A DNA stretch of 64,000 bases from Paracoccus liaowanqingii (GCF_004683865.2 NZ_CP040764.1:191052-255051); one strand, 5' to 3'. Positions 8,200-18,134 are shown, numbered from the stretch's first letter. Notes: generated from the letters alone by a model not told the origin. A program made the numbers and translations.

Positions 8200-10733
8200 G
8201 CCTGCGTCTGGCGGCCCGGCTGGCCCGGCGCGATCTGCGCGGGGGCTTGCGCGGCTTCTGGGTGCTGCTGACCTGTCTGGCGCTTGGGGTGGCGGCGATC
8301 ACCGCCGTGGGCTCGGTCCGGGCGGCGATCCAGGCGGGGCTGACCCAGCAGGGCGCCGCCCTTCTGGGCGGCGATGCCGAGGTCAGCCTGACCTATCGCT
8401 TCGCCGATCCCGCCGAGCGCGCCTGGCTGGAGGGCCGCGCCACGACCGTCTCCGAGATCGTCGATTTCCGGTCGATGGCCGTGGTCGGGCAGGGCGACGG
8501 GGCCGAGCGCGCGCTGACCCAGGTCAAGGGCGTCGACGACGCCTATCCGCTGGAGGGCGCGCTGGTCCTGGACCCGCCGCAAGGCATCGCGGAGGCGCTT
8601 GGCCCCACGCCCGGGGGCCTGCCCGGCGGCGTCATGGCGCCGCTTCTGGCCGATAGGCTGGGGCTTGCGGTGGGCGAGGTGTTCCGGCTTGGCGTGCAGG
8701 ATTTCGTGCTGACCGCCCGGCTGGTCAGCGAGCCCGACGCGGGCGCGGCCAGCTTCGGCTTCGGCCCGCGCACGCTGGTCCCGCGCGCCGCGCTGGAGGA
8801 CAGCCAGCTGCTGGGCGCGGGCACGCTGTTCGACAGCCGCTATCGCCTGACCCTTCCGCCCGGCACCGACCTTGACGCGCTGCGGGACGACTGGCGCACG
8901 GATTTTGCCGACAGCGGCGCGCGCTGGCGCGACAGCCGCCGGGGCGCGCCGGGCATCGACACCTTCGTGGACCGGATCGGCGCCTTCCTGGTGCTGGTGG
9001 GCCTGACCGGGCTGGCCGTCGGCGGCGTCGGCGTCTCGGCCGCCGTGCGCGCGCATCTGGCGCGCAAGACGCAGGTGATCGCGGTCCTGAAGACGCTCGG
9101 CGCCTCGGGGCGGGTGATCTTCCAGGTCTATTTCCTGCAGGTCGGCGCGGTGGTGCTGGTCGGCGTCGCGGCGGGGCTGATCCTGGGCGCGCTGATCCCT
9201 TGGGCCCTGGCCCCCTTCCTGGCGGCGCGGCTGCCGGTGCCCGCGGTCTTCGCGCCCTATCCGGGGCCCCTGGCCGAGGCGGCGCTCTACGGCATCCTGA
9301 CCGCCTTCGTCTTCACGCTGTGGCCCTTGGCCCGGGCGCGGCAGATCCGCGCGGCGACGCTGTTCCGCGACGGGGGCGGCGACGGGCAGGGCTGGCCGCA
9401 GCCGCTGTTCCTGGCGCTGATCGGGGCCGCGCTGGTCCTGCTGGTCGGGGCGGCGGCGATCTTCTCGGGCCTCTGGGGGCTGACCTTGGGCGTGGCGGGT
9501 GGCGTGGCTGCGGCCTTCGTCGTGCTGGCAGGGGCGGCGGCGTTGGTGCGCCGTGCCGCGCGCCGGGCTGGCCGGGCGCGGAGCCTGCAGGGCCGACCCG
9601 CGCTGCGGCTGGCGCTGTCGGCCATCGGCGGGCCGCGCGACGAGGCGCTGTCGGTCATCCTGTCCCTGGGGCTGGGCCTGACCGTGCTGGCCGCCGTGGG
9701 GCAGGTCGATTCGAACCTGCGCCGCGCCATCGCGACCGAGCTGCCCGACCGCGCGCCCACCTACTTCTTCCTCGACATCCAGCCCGACCAGCTGGAGGAC
9801 GTGCGCACCCGCCTGACCGAGGATCCGCTGGTCTCGGACGTGCAGACCGCCCCCATGCTGCGCGGCGTCATCACCCGGATCAACGACCGCCCCGCCCGCG
9901 AGGTGGCGGGCGATCACTGGGTGCTGCGCGGCGACCGGGGCGTGACCTATGCCGCCACCCCGCCGCCCGGCACGCAGATCACCCAAGGGGAATGGTGGCC
10001 CGAGGATTACACGGGCCCGCCCCTGGCCAGCTTTTCCGACGAGATCGCGACCGAGATCGGCCTGAGCCTTGGCGACACGATCACCGTCAACATCCTGGGC
10101 CGCGACCTGACCGCCACCATCGCCAGCCTGCGCGAGGTCGATTTCTCGGATGCCGGGATCGGCTTCGTGATGGCGCTGGATCCCGCCGCCCTGCAGGGCG
10201 CGCCGCATACCCATATCGCCACGGTGCATGCAGGCCCCGAGGCCGAGGCACGGATCCTGCGCGACCTGGGCATGCGCTTTCCCAATGTCACCGCCATCCC
10301 CGTGCGCGAGGCGATCGACCGCGCCGCCGCCGCCCTGTCGGGGATCGCGGCGGCGACCTCTTGGGCGGCGGCGGCCACGCTGGTGACGGGCTTCGTCGTG
10401 CTGATCGGCGCCGCGGCGGCCGGAGAGCCCGCGCGCGTCTACGAGGCCGCAGTCCTCAAGACCCTGGGCGCCACGCGGCGGCGGATCCTGGGCAGCTTTG
10501 CCCTGCGCTCGGGGATCCTGGGGGCGGCGGCGGGGCTGGTCGCGCTGGTCGCCGGGGGGCTGGCCGGATGGGCCGTCAGCCGCTTCGTCATGCAGGTGCC
10601 GTTCCGGCTGGACCTGGGATCGGCGCTGACGATCGTGCTGGGGGGCATCCTGGTCACGCTGCTGGCCGGGCTGGCCTTCGCCTGGCGCCCGCTGGCCGCC
10701 CGCCCCGCGCAGGTGCTGCGCGGGCGGGATTGA
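8196..10733 (+). CDS. ybbP: ABC transporter permease, FtsX/YbbP family
   Basis: 845 residues, the length expected for YbbP-type permeases. It has an N-terminal membrane helix (GFWVLLTCLALGVAAITAVG), a large periplasmic domain, an FtsX bundle of helices (GAFLVLVGLTGLAVGGVGVSAAVRAHL, VYFLQVGAVVLVGVAAGLILGALIP), another pair of helices and periplasmic domain, and a second FtsX bundle at the C-terminus (AATLVTGFVVLIGAAAAG, AVLKTLGATRRRILGSFALRSGILGAAAGLVALVAGG). The duplicated FtsX halves let one chain replace a dimer. It partners the ATPase encoded just upstream. Such systems are thought to act on envelope lipids or hydrophobic compounds. Confidence 0.85.
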   Translation: MSLRLAARLARRDLRGGLRGFWVLLTCLALGVAAITAVGSVRAAIQAGLTQQGAALLGGDAEVSLTYRFADPAERAWLEGRATTVSEIVDFRSMAVVGQGDGAERALTQVKGVDDAYPLEGALVLDPPQGIAEALGPTPGGLPGGVMAPLLADRLGLAVGEVFRLGVQDFVLTARLVSEPDAGAASFGFGPRTLVPRAALEDSQLLGAGTLFDSRYRLTLPPGTDLDALRDDWRTDFADSGARWRDSRRGAPGIDTFVDRIGAFLVLVGLTGLAVGGVGVSAAVRAHLARKTQVIAVLKTLGASGRVIFQVYFLQVGAVVLVGVAAGLILGALIPWALAPFLAARLPVPAVFAPYPGPLAEAALYGILTAFVFTLWPLARARQIRAATLFRDGGGDGQGWPQPLFLALIGAALVLLVGAAAIFSGLWGLTLGVAGGVAAAFVVLAGAAALVRRAARRAGRARSLQGRPALRLALSAIGGPRDEALSVILSLGLGLTVLAAVGQVDSNLRRAIATELPDRAPTYFFLDIQPDQLEDVRTRLTEDPLVSDVQTAPMLRGVITRINDRPAREVAGDHWVLRGDRGVTYAATPPPGTQITQGEWWPEDYTGPPLASFSDEIATEIGLSLGDTITVNILGRDLTATIASLREVDFSDAGIGFVMALDPAALQGAPHTHIATVHAGPEAEARILRDLGMRFPNVTAIPVREAIDRAAAALSGIAAATSWAAAATLVTGFVVLIGAAAAGEPARVYEAAVLKTLGATRRRILGSFALRSGILGAAAGLVALVAGGLAGWAVSRFVMQVPFRLDLGSALTIVLGGILVTLLAGLAFAWRPLAARPAQVLRGRD

Positions 10734-10828
10734 GAAAGGGTCTGGACGCCCCTCCGATCCCGGCGGTCGGTGTCGGAGCGCCCGACACCCCCGCAGCGTG
10801 ACGCACCACCTGGCCCCGCGACGCACGA

Positions 10829-10849
10829 CAACCCCGGAGGCCGGGGTTG
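10829..10849. terminator. Inverted repeat between convergent ybbP and minE, possible terminator
   Basis: A perfect 9-bp stem CAACCCCGG / CCGGGGTTG with a 3-base loop lies between the convergent ends of ybbP and minE. There is no T tract on either strand, so it may only be a weak or Rho-assisted terminator. Confidence 0.45.
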
Positions 10850-10874
10850 CTGGCAGGGCGGTCCTGTCAGGCTG

Positions 10875-11153
10875 TCAGCCGGTCGTCGACGCGGCGGCGG
10901 CGGGCAGTTCGATGTTGATCTCGAGACTGGACATCTGGTCGCCGCGTTCCATCCGGACCTCGACATCCTTGTCTCCGATGGGGACGTGCTTGCGGATCGC
11001 GGCCACGATGTCGCGCTGCAGCATCGGCAGGTAATCCGCCTCGGCGGTGCCGCTGCTGCTGCGCTCGTGGGCCAGAAGGATCTGCAAACGATCCTTGGCC
11101 GTGCGCGCGCTCGGGGTCGGGGGCTTCTTGCGGGCGAATCCGAACAGGTTCAT
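10875..11153 (-). CDS. minE: Cell division topological specificity factor MinE
   Basis: 92 residues. The N-terminal amphipathic membrane-binding segment is MNLFGFARKK, followed by the MinD-contact helix AKDRLQILLAHERS and the topological domain YLPMLQRDIVAAIRKHVPIGDKDVEVRMERGDQMSSLEINIELP. It stimulates MinD ATPase and sets up the pole-to-pole oscillation that keeps FtsZ at mid-cell. Its ATG overlaps the minD stop by four bases, giving the tight order minC-minD-minE. Confidence 0.97.
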   Translation of the reverse strand: MNLFGFARKKPPTPSARTAKDRLQILLAHERSSSGTAEADYLPMLQRDIVAAIRKHVPIGDKDVEVRMERGDQMSSLEINIELPAAAASTTG

Positions 11154-11998
11154 GACGCACGTCCGAACAGGCGCTGGAACAGGCCCGGACGACGCTCGCC
11201 CTGCATGCGCATCTCGACCTGGGTGCCGGTCAGGCGGGACACGGCATCCTCGTAGGCCTGGGCCGCGGCCGAGGGGCCGTCCAGCACGACGGGCGTGCCC
11301 ACGTTCGAGGCCTTCAGGATCGCCTTGCTTTCCGGGATCACGCCCAGAAGCGGCACGGCCAGGATCTCCAGCACGTCGGTCACGGTCATCATCTCGCCGA
11401 TGTCGACGCGCGCCTGGTCATAGCGCGTGATCAGGACCTGCGCCTTGATCGGCTCGGCGCCCGCGGATTCGGCGCGGTGGGTCTGGCTGCTCAGAAGGCC
11501 CAGGATGCGGTCGCTGTCGCGCACGGACGAGACCTCGGGGTTGGTGACCACCACCGCCTCGTCGGCGAAATGCATCGCCATCTGGGCGCCATGCTCGATC
11601 CCGGCGGGGCTGTCGCAGATGATATAGTCGAACTCGGCCTTCAGCTCGGTCAGGACCTTCTCGACGCCGTCCTTGGTCAGGGCGTCCTTGTCGCGGGTCT
11701 GCGAGGTCGGCAGGATGAACAGCGTCTCGAGCCGCTTGTCCTTGATCAGCGCCTGCTTCAGCCGCGCATCGCCCTGAATCACGTTGATGAAGTCGAACAC
11801 GACCCGGCGTTCGCAGCCCATGGTCATGTCCAGGTTGCGCAGGCCCACGTCGAAGTCGATCACGACCGTGCGGAAGCCCGCCTTGGCCAGCCCCGCCGAG
11901 ATGGCGGCGGAGGAGGTCGTCTTGCCCACGCCCCCCTTGCCCGAAGTGACCACGATGACCCGCCCGAGGGGCGGCGTTTTCTTGGGTTCTGTCGTCAT
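11150..11998 (-). CDS. minD: Septum site-determining ATPase MinD
   Basis: 282 residues. The deviant Walker A is SGKGGVGKTTSSAA (about 19-32) with the signature lysine, and VVIDFDVGLRNLDMTMG follows. The switch region is DYIICDSPAGIEHGAQMAMHFADEAVVVTNPE. The C-terminal MEMRMQGERRPGLFQRLFGRA is the amphipathic membrane-targeting sequence. It binds the inner membrane in the ATP state and recruits MinC. Start and stop overlap minC and minE by four bases each. Confidence 0.97.
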   Translation of the reverse strand: MTTEPKKTPPLGRVIVVTSGKGGVGKTTSSAAISAGLAKAGFRTVVIDFDVGLRNLDMTMGCERRVVFDFINVIQGDARLKQALIKDKRLETLFILPTSQTRDKDALTKDGVEKVLTELKAEFDYIICDSPAGIEHGAQMAMHFADEAVVVTNPEVSSVRDSDRILGLLSSQTHRAESAGAEPIKAQVLITRYDQARVDIGEMMTVTDVLEILAVPLLGVIPESKAILKASNVGTPVVLDGPSAAAQAYEDAVSRLTGTQVEMRMQGERRPGLFQRLFGRAS

Positions 11999-12834
11999 GC
12001 GATCACCTCCATGCGAAGTTTTTCATCCTCCAGGTATATATGCGTGCAGCGTTGCCGGGCGGCATCCTCCAGCGTCTCGCTGGTCCGGTAGAGACCCGCG
12101 ATGGCCACCAGTTCGGCGTCCAGGCTCTGGCAGAAGATATGCGCGCTCTCGTCGCCGTGGCAGCCGGCCATGGCCCGGCCGCGCAGGGGGCCGTAGACAT
12201 GGATGTTGCCCGACGCGACCAGTTCGGCCCCCGAGGCGACCGAGCCGATCACCGTCAGGTCGCCCTGATCGGCGACGATCATCTGACCCGAGCGGACCGG
12301 AGAGCGGATGACCTTGTTCTGGACGGGGGGCGGCGCGGCAACGGCAGGGGCAGCCGCCGTGGCGGCGGCGGTGGTGGCACGGGCGGGGACGCCCTCGCGC
12401 GGCAGCGGCGCGTCGCGGCCCGTCAGGACCGAGATCAGGCCCAGTTCCTGCAGGGCGGCGGCGTCGATGCCGCGTGCGCTCTGGACCCCGAAGACGCGCA
12501 GCTCGCGGGCGCGCAGGTTCTCGACCAGTTCGCGCATGCGCGACGGCTCGCTGAAGCCCGGGGCATTGATGAGGTCGATGACCACCGGTGCGCCCGCGAA
12601 GAACTGGGGCGTGCGGCGCAGCTGGTCGTCCAATTGCGCATAGAAGGCCTCGCCTGCGGCCTCGGTATCGATGCGGATGGCCAGCGCGGTCAGGAAGCGG
12701 CCGCGCACCTGGAAAGCGGCGACGGTGGCCGGCATGGGATCATGCCGCGTCCGGGCGTTCCGTTCTGACACGTCGAAACTCTGCTCCTGCTCTGTGGCGG
12801 ATCGCGACTCGGCGTCGGACCGCTCTTGTTGCAT
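11995..12834 (-). CDS. minC: Septum site-determining protein MinC
   Basis: 279 residues from the ATG at 12834; an internal ATG at 12735 (MPATVAAFQVRG) is a plausible alternative start, since the first 33 residues are polar and unlike the family. The MinC N-domain (FQVRGRFLTALAIRI to ELGLISV) binds FtsZ. A Pro/Ala-rich linker follows, and the C-terminal beta-helix domain starts at IRSPVRSGQMIVADQGDLTVIGSVASGAELVASGNIHVYGPLRGRAMAG and binds MinD. It ends by overlapping the minD start. Confidence 0.95.
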   Translation of the reverse strand: MQQERSDAESRSATEQEQSFDVSERNARTRHDPMPATVAAFQVRGRFLTALAIRIDTEAAGEAFYAQLDDQLRRTPQFFAGAPVVIDLINAPGFSEPSRMRELVENLRARELRVFGVQSARGIDAAALQELGLISVLTGRDAPLPREGVPARATTAAATAAAPAVAAPPPVQNKVIRSPVRSGQMIVADQGDLTVIGSVASGAELVASGNIHVYGPLRGRAMAGCHGDESAHIFCQSLDAELVAIAGLYRTSETLEDAARQRCTHIYLEDEKLRMEVIA

Positions 12835-14357
12835 GCCCCTTAATCATGAACGGACGCCCGACGAAAGACGCCCCGCGCATGTTCAGCAGGAACCTGCCGG
12901 ATTTTTGGCCGTGACGATAGAGGGGTTGGGCAGAGATTGATCACCGGGAGGGGTCAGGATGGTCTTTCGGGGACCGCGCTGCTACGGATGGGGATTTTTT
13001 GATGCATAAGACAGATTATCACGAGCGTTGATTGTCGAACCGAAGTAGAATTGTCGCGAACTGGCAAAGTTGATTTGTCGCCTCTGCCCTGACCGATGAT
13101 GCTCTGTGTCATCAGGTATCTGGACACGGCCGTACCCGCCGTGGCCCCTGATCAACGCGGACCTCTCCGAAGGACGGGGCTCCTACGCCATTCGGTGGGA
13201 CATAGCCCCCAGGCCCCGACGCGGCGCCGCGAACTGCGCCGTGTTTCTGTCCTGTGGCAGTAGACATCCCATAACCCATTCCAGACGCCACCTCCTCGTC
13301 GCCGCTGCCCTCGCCGCAGGGTTTCTCGCCACGCTTATTCTGATGCTCACCGGCGGCGGCCTTTCGGGCGCCGAACGCCGGATCATTGACCGCATGGAGG
13401 AAGCCTCGAGCTTTGTTATGCCGACGATCTGGACACTCTCAGCGAGGTTGCCGACTGCTTGGAGGGAAAGCGGATCCGCGAGCAGATCGAAGCGCGGGGC
13501 CTTTGCCGTGATCTCAACGCAGAGGGGAACGCCTATCGTCGCGTGATACGTTGTGATGGCTGAGCGGGCCGTCGGCGCATTTCCGATTAGATTGGCAGAT
13601 GCTTCGCGCAGGGTGTTTTGAAACGCCGTGCGCTCCTGACTGCCCCGCCGCTACATGGGGGCTCAAACTGAAACTGGAAATTCAAGAATATTTTAAACGC
13701 CTTTCAGTGGCAGCACGGCCTTTGCAAGACCGTCACGCTAATTTTGACGACGCAAGGGTTTTGATATTTAATTCTTTCGTTATAAATAAGCAAATATTGA
13801 AAATCGCGCATACCACAATTTGAATTCTGTTAAATTTTTGTTAGATGCAAAAAGTGTGTAAAGATGTTCCTAATTTTCAAATCCTGAAAAAAACATTAAC
13901 GGTAATCATCATGCCCTTTGGAGATCCGCAGTGAAATAGAGAAATTATAAAATATTTATAAACGGAACATTTACTGAACTCCGTAATACGTTCCTCCAAC
14001 GGCTCAGGCTGCTGTCGGTGAGAAGGACCCGGCCGATATTCGCGATGGTAATCAACAGAAAAAATGAACTGACGAAAACAGCCGTTCTGAACATGAAGAG
14101 AAAAATGACATCGCTGTGTCCCGTCGTCCGATAGCGAACATAACGTTCGGCTTGCCTGGCGTCTGCAGGCTGATCATCAACCTTCCGGACGGGCCTGAGC
14201 TTGGGGATTCCTTTGGGACAAACAAGGCCTTTTCAGTTTTACGCGCGTCTCCCAAACGCCATGCCATGTCGGGGGGCGAACCGTTCCGCAGCGACCTGCA
14301 TGGTCCACACCGGTCGCAGGCCTTGGCTTTCGCGGCACGATCCGCACAAGGCGTCAG
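12835..14357. other. Gene-poor stretch with an AT-rich core and possible gene remnants
   Basis: No convincing complete gene is seen in these 1.5 kb. From 13106 to 13546 one plus-strand frame reads a hydrophobic stretch (LLVAAALAAGFLATLILMLTGG, about residues 62-83), then a neighbouring frame gives a protein-like tail from about 13410 (containing DDLDTLSEVADCLEGK and IREQIEARGLCRDLNAEG) ending at 13562. This looks like a decayed, frameshifted gene. From about 13650 to 14000 base composition turns abruptly AT-rich, with T and A runs unlike the surroundings, suggesting acquired DNA. The rest has no feature I can name. Confidence 0.5.
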
Positions 14358-15104
14358 CTAGGCTTCTCCAGACAAAACAGCCCTCACTTGAATTGGCCCG
14401 AAACAGGCAAGGGCCTCTCGCGCGCCGCGAAGTGGGATCGGTCCGATGCGCGCGCCTGTAATAATGACCGTTCCCGCGGAGAGCTGCATGTTCTGCCCTG
14501 CGGCATGAGTCGCGAGCCAGGCAAGGAAATCTGCAGTTCCGGTCAGGGTTGGGGTCTGTTCGGTCGTGGCGACCGGCTGCCCGTCCAGAGCCAGTGTCAG
14601 GCCGAGGGGCTGGTCCAGATCGGTTCGCCAATCGGGAATAGGGTCGCCCAGCACGATGCCCGCCGAACTGAAGCAGTCAGCCATGGCCTCCAGTGGTGGC
14701 ACGGATGTCCGATCATGGTAGCGGGATGAGACAATCTCGAATGCCAGCCGGACCTCGGCAACCGCCTCGAGCGCTGCATCAGGCGTGCTTCCAGCCGGCA
14801 GGTCGGCGCCGAGGATGAAGGCGGTCTCGACCTCGATCGCTGCATCTGGGGGGAGCACCGGGAGGGTGCAGCCGCTGGCCACGACTTCGCTGCCGGGCAT
14901 CGCGGCCGTGTGACGGTCGCGGCCGCCCAGGAGGGCCATCTTCCAGCTGGCACGCCCTCCCAACTGGCGCGTGACCTCGGACTGCACGGCATAGGCAGCG
15001 GTCGTATCGGGAGGCGTCACGGAAAGGCCCGCGGGGCGTGGGGCTCCGGCACGAACGTCCAGCAGCACGCGCGCGGCGGCCTTCGGATCAAAGGTCGGGG
15101 TCAT
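14358..15104 (-). CDS. Fumarylacetoacetate hydrolase / 2-keto-4-pentenoate hydratase family protein
   Basis: 248 residues, a normal length for MhpD-type hydratases. Recognisable blocks are AYAVQSEVTRQLGGRASWKMALLG, PDAAIEVETAFILGADLP (Glu metal ligands), VRLAFEIVSSRYHD, EAMADCFSSAGIVLGDP and LTGTADFLAWLATHAAG followed by LSAGTVIITGARIGPIPL, where hydratases have a Gly-rich product-release loop. The reaction is probably hydration or decarboxylation of a 2-keto acid. It overlaps the end of the PfkB pseudogene by four bases and is the last gene of an operon with a 2-hydroxyacid dehydrogenase and an ABC importer, which suggests catabolism of a sugar acid or keto acid. Confidence 0.75.
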   Translation of the reverse strand: MTPTFDPKAAARVLLDVRAGAPRPAGLSVTPPDTTAAYAVQSEVTRQLGGRASWKMALLGGRDRHTAAMPGSEVVASGCTLPVLPPDAAIEVETAFILGADLPAGSTPDAALEAVAEVRLAFEIVSSRYHDRTSVPPLEAMADCFSSAGIVLGDPIPDWRTDLDQPLGLTLALDGQPVATTEQTPTLTGTADFLAWLATHAAGQNMQLSAGTVIITGARIGPIPLRGAREALACFGPIQVRAVLSGEA

Positions 15105-15643
15105 TCGGACATCTCCTCGATTGCGGGCATGGTTTGGCGCGGCAGGATCGCGCCGGGATGCTGGACGACTTCAGCCGCAAGGCGGGCGGCGCGTGCAATG
15201 GTATCGGCGGGCGCAAGGCCGGCCTGACGGGCCGCCAGCCAGCCGGCGTTGAAGCTGTCGCCGGCGCCGGTGGTATCGACTGCCGCCGTTCCAACGCATG
15301 CAGAAGACTGTCGCGCCCATCTGGCAGCAGCATTGCCAAGGTCACGCCCGAGAGCACCAGCGTATCTGCCTGGTCCAGCACGGCCAACTCGTCCGGGACG
15401 GCCGCCAGGCTGTGTGGTGCAAAGATCGGTGATGCCCTCCTCGGCCAATATGTCCCTCAGAAAACCGCTCATCGCGTCATCGCCCAAACGGGAGAGATCG
15501 CCGACGCTGCCGGAAGCAGTCAGCCGGGCCAGGTGGATCGCGGTGTTCAGCATGTCGCCGCCCGCACGGCGGTCGAAACATCCCGGTGTTTCGGGACTGC
15601 TGGTGACCTCGATCAGGGGTTCACCTGTGCAGAGGAACTCCAT
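15101..15643 (-). pseudogene. PfkB-family sugar kinase (KdgK-like) with two internal deletions
   Basis: Only about 180 codons remain of a family usually near 300. The start (MEFLCTGEPLIEVTSSPETPG then GGDMLNTAIHLARL) and the end (AAVDTTGAGDSFNAGWLAARQAG, with the catalytic Asp) are intact and in one frame. The middle piece LAAVPDELAVLDQADTLVL, continuing to LHALERR, is read only in another frame, between about 15410 and 15300. Substrate-contact segments before and after that piece are missing. Two deletions, one at each junction, explain this; the second restores the frame, so a short open frame survives. The start is one base after the dehydrogenase stop. The intact ancestor was probably a 2-keto-3-deoxygluconate-type kinase. 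The shortened product should be inactive. Confidence 0.75.
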
Positions 15644-15644
15644 C

Positions 15645-16565
15645 TCAGTCCTCATACGGTGTTGGAAGGGGGCGTCCGGCGACATGCGCCGTGATATTGT
15701 CCAGAACCAGAGCGGCCATCGCGGCGCGGGCCGCATCCGTTGCCGAACCCAGATGCGGCGTCAGCACGCAGTTCGGCGCATCAATCAGGCTTTGCGGCAC
15801 GTTCGGCTCGTCGTCGAAGACATCCAGCCCGGCACCATCGCTGGTGCCTGCTTGCAAGGCGCGGGCAAGTGCCCCGGCATCGACGACCGGCCCGCGGGCG
15901 ACGTTCACCAGGATGCCGTCGGACCCGAGAGCCTTCAGCACGGCCTTGTCGACCAACCCGCGGGTGTCAGAACCACCTGCGGTGGTCACGAACAGCAGGT
16001 TGCAGTCGCGCGCCAATGCCTCCGCATCGGCACGAAAGCCGTCGGGGCTGTTCGGCTTTTCGGAACGCGCGGCGTAAAGAACATCCATCCCCAGACCTCG
16101 CAGTAGATCAGCAAGCCTGTGCCCGATGCGGCCATAGCCCAGAATGCCGGCGCGCCCCTGGATCACGGGCCTGCCAAGCGCGGGTTTTTCGCCCGCGGCC
16201 CATGACCCCGCCCGGACAAAGCGGTCGCCCTCGGCGATGCGGCGTCCCACGGCCAGTGCAAGACCAAGCGCCATCTCGGCCACGGCGGCGGACAGAACAT
16301 CGGGTGTGGTGGTCACGCGGATGCCGCGACGGCGGGCTTGGGCCAGGTCGACCGCGTCCACGCCGACGCCATTCACGGCGATCAGCTCCAGCGCCGGCAG
16401 CCGGTCCATCTGCGCGCACGAGAGGCCCGCAGCGCCCGAAGTGAGAGCGATCCGCACATCCGTTGCAGCGTCAATATCGTAAAGAACGTCATAGTCGGCC
16501 AGCAGCCGGTCTTGCGTCTCGTCTGGCTTCAAGGAGGCAAGTGCCAGAACCTTGGGACGGTTCAC
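15645..16565 (-). CDS. D-isomer-specific 2-hydroxyacid dehydrogenase (glyoxylate/hydroxypyruvate reductase-like)
   Basis: 306 residues. The NAD(P) site is [28 protein letters not shown] (GxGxxG at 143-148). The catalytic elements are [13 protein letters not shown] (Arg), [15 protein letters not shown] (Glu) and [12 protein letters not shown] (His). The lack of a long C-terminal domain places it with the glyoxylate/hydroxypyruvate reductase group. Its start overlaps the stop of the ABC ATPase gene by four bases, and the kinase remnant follows directly. It would reduce a 2-keto acid or oxidise the hydroxyacid taken up by the transporter. Confidence 0.85.
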   Translation of the reverse strand: MNRPKVLALASLKPDETQDRLLADYDVLYDIDAATDVRIALTSGAAGLSCAQMDRLPALELIAVNGVGVDAVDLAQARRRGIRVTTTPDVLSAAVAEMALGLALAVGRRIAEGDRFVRAGSWAAGEKPALGRPVIQGRAGILGYGRIGHRLADLLRGLGMDVLYAARSEKPNSPDGFRADAEALARDCNLLFVTTAGGSDTRGLVDKAVLKALGSDGILVNVARGPVVDAGALARALQAGTSDGAGLDVFDDEPNVPQSLIDAPNCVLTPHLGSATDAARAAMAALVLDNITAHVAGRPLPTPYED

Positions 16566-17293
16566 GCGATCTGTCCCAGGAAATTCTGCAGACGCTCGTT
16601 CTGGGGGTTGCCGAAGAACGCCTCGGGGGCATTTTCCTCGACGATGACGCCCTTGTCCATGAAGATCACCCGGTCGGCGACAGCGCGGGCGAACTCCATC
16701 TCGTGGGTGACGCAGAGCATGGTCATCCCCTCACGGGCCAGATCGATCATCGTGTCCAGCACCTCCTTGACCATCTCGGGGTCCAGCGCGCTGGTGGGTT
16801 CGTCGAACAGCATAATGCGGGGTTTCATGCACAGCGCCCGGGCGATGGCGACGCGCTGTTGCTGGCCACCCGACAGCTGGGCGGGATACTTCTCGGCCTG
16901 CTCGGGGATCTTCACGCGCTCCAGATATTGGCGGGCCGTCGCCTCGGCCTCGGCGCGGGGGATCTTCCGGGTCTTCATCGGTGCCAGCATGCAGTTTTCC
17001 AGCACCGTCATGTGCGGAAACAGGTTGAAGGACTGGAAGACCATGCCGACATCCTTGCGAACCTTGGCCACGTTGTCGCTGCCCGTCAGCGCGATCCCGT
17101 CCACGACGATCTGGCCGGATTGGATCGCCTCCAGCTGGTTGATGGTGCGGATCAGGGTTGACTTGCCCGACCCCGAGGGACCGCAGATCACGATCCGCTC
17201 TCCGCGCTCGACGGTCAGGTCGATGTCGACGAGCGCATGGAAGGCGCCGTAATACTTGTTGACGGCGCGCATGGTGATGGCGTGTTCGGTCAT
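16562..17293 (-). CDS. Polar amino acid-type ABC transporter ATP-binding protein (GlnQ/ArtP-like)
   Basis: 243 residues from the ATG at 17293. Walker A is GPSGSGKST, the Q-loop region is [25 protein letters not shown], the signature is [15 protein letters not shown], Walker B is [16 protein letters not shown] and the switch is [40 protein letters not shown] is characteristic of the HisP/GlnQ group. It energises the two permeases encoded upstream and overlaps the 2-hydroxyacid dehydrogenase by four bases, so import and catabolism are in one transcript. Confidence 0.92.
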   Translation of the reverse strand: MTEHAITMRAVNKYYGAFHALVDIDLTVERGERIVICGPSGSGKSTLIRTINQLEAIQSGQIVVDGIALTGSDNVAKVRKDVGMVFQSFNLFPHMTVLENCMLAPMKTRKIPRAEAEATARQYLERVKIPEQAEKYPAQLSGGQQQRVAIARALCMKPRIMLFDEPTSALDPEMVKEVLDTMIDLAREGMTMLCVTHEMEFARAVADRVIFMDKGVIVEENAPEAFFGNPQNERLQNFLGQIA

Positions 17294-17345
17294 CGCGGGT
17301 CCCCTTGGGAAAGGGCGCCCGGCCACAAGGGCCGGGCGCGTCCGG

Positions 17346-18134
17346 TCACTCCGCAGTTGCGACGAAGTCGGGCAGCGGCTCGCCCAACCATTCCTGATGG
17401 ATGGCGTCCAGCGTGCCGTCGGTGCGCGCCGCGGTCACGAAGGCGTTGATTTCCTCCAGAAGCGCGTCCGAGTCCGGGGCGACGGCAATGCCCTGCACCT
17501 GACTGGACAGGTCGAACTTCTTGTCGAAGCGGTCACCTGCCACGCCCGCGATCTGGGAAAAGACCACGTTCGAGAGCCCGATTGTCTGCACCTGCCCCGA
17601 CATCAGTGCCTGCACCGCGCTTGCATCGTCGTCAAAGCGGCGGATCTCGGTCCCTTCGGGCGCCACGTCGGTCACGCCTGTGTCCTGAGTGGAGGCCCGG
17701 GCGACCGCGATGGACTTGTCGGCCAGATCCTCGGGGCCCGCCACCGTCACATCGGCGCCACCATAAACGCCGATGGCAATGCCCGCATAGGGGGTCGAGA
17801 AATCCACGCGCTCGGCCCGTTCGGCGGTGATGCCAAGCGACGCGACCAGAACGTCCACCTGCCCCGACAGCAGATAGGGGATGCGGTTGGGGCCAGTGAC
17901 TGGCACGATCTGCGCCTCGACCCCAAGATGTTCGGCCAGCGCCATGGCGACGTCGGCATCATAGCCATCGGGAGTGCCCGAGGCATCCTGAATGCCGAAG
18001 GGCGGGAAATCGACCAGCATGCCGATGCGGATGGTTCCCGCATCGCGAACAGCCTGAAGATCGGCAGCCAGCGCCGGGGCGGTGATCAGGGTGGTGGCCG
18101 CAAGGGCCGCGAACAGGCGACGGGTCAGTCTCAT
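17346..18134 (-). CDS. Extracellular solute-binding protein, family 3 (amino acid-type ABC)
   Basis: 262 residues from the ATG at 18134. The Sec signal runs to PALAA (about residue 24). The mature part starts [48 protein letters not shown], the standard family 3 opening, and has the [22 protein letters not shown] block. It captures the ligand in the periplasm for the two downstream-acting permeases. Family 3 proteins bind amino acids, opines or related small acids; the sugar-acid enzymes in the operon make a carboxylated sugar derivative a fair alternative. Confidence 0.92.
   Translation of the reverse strand: MRLTRRLFAALAATTLITAPALAADLQAVRDAGTIRIGMLVDFPPFGIQDASGTPDGYDADVAMALAEHLGVEAQIVPVTGPNRIPYLLSGQVDVLVASLGITAERAERVDFSTPYAGIAIGVYGGADVTVAGPEDLADKSIAVARASTQDTGVTDVAPEGTEIRRFDDDASAVQALMSGQVQTIGLSNVVFSQIAGVAGDRFDKKFDLSSQVQGIAVAPDSDALLEEINAFVTAARTDGTLDAIHQEWLGEPLPDFVATAE

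Noticed and set aside
8067..10826. A 919-codon minus-strand frame opposite ybbP
   Set aside because: Arg/Gln/Gly-rich composition without domains, a shadow of the permease.
13106..13546. Possible 146-residue membrane protein
   Set aside because: Only the middle looks like protein and the better C-terminal reading is in another frame, so I treat it as decayed DNA and not as a gene.
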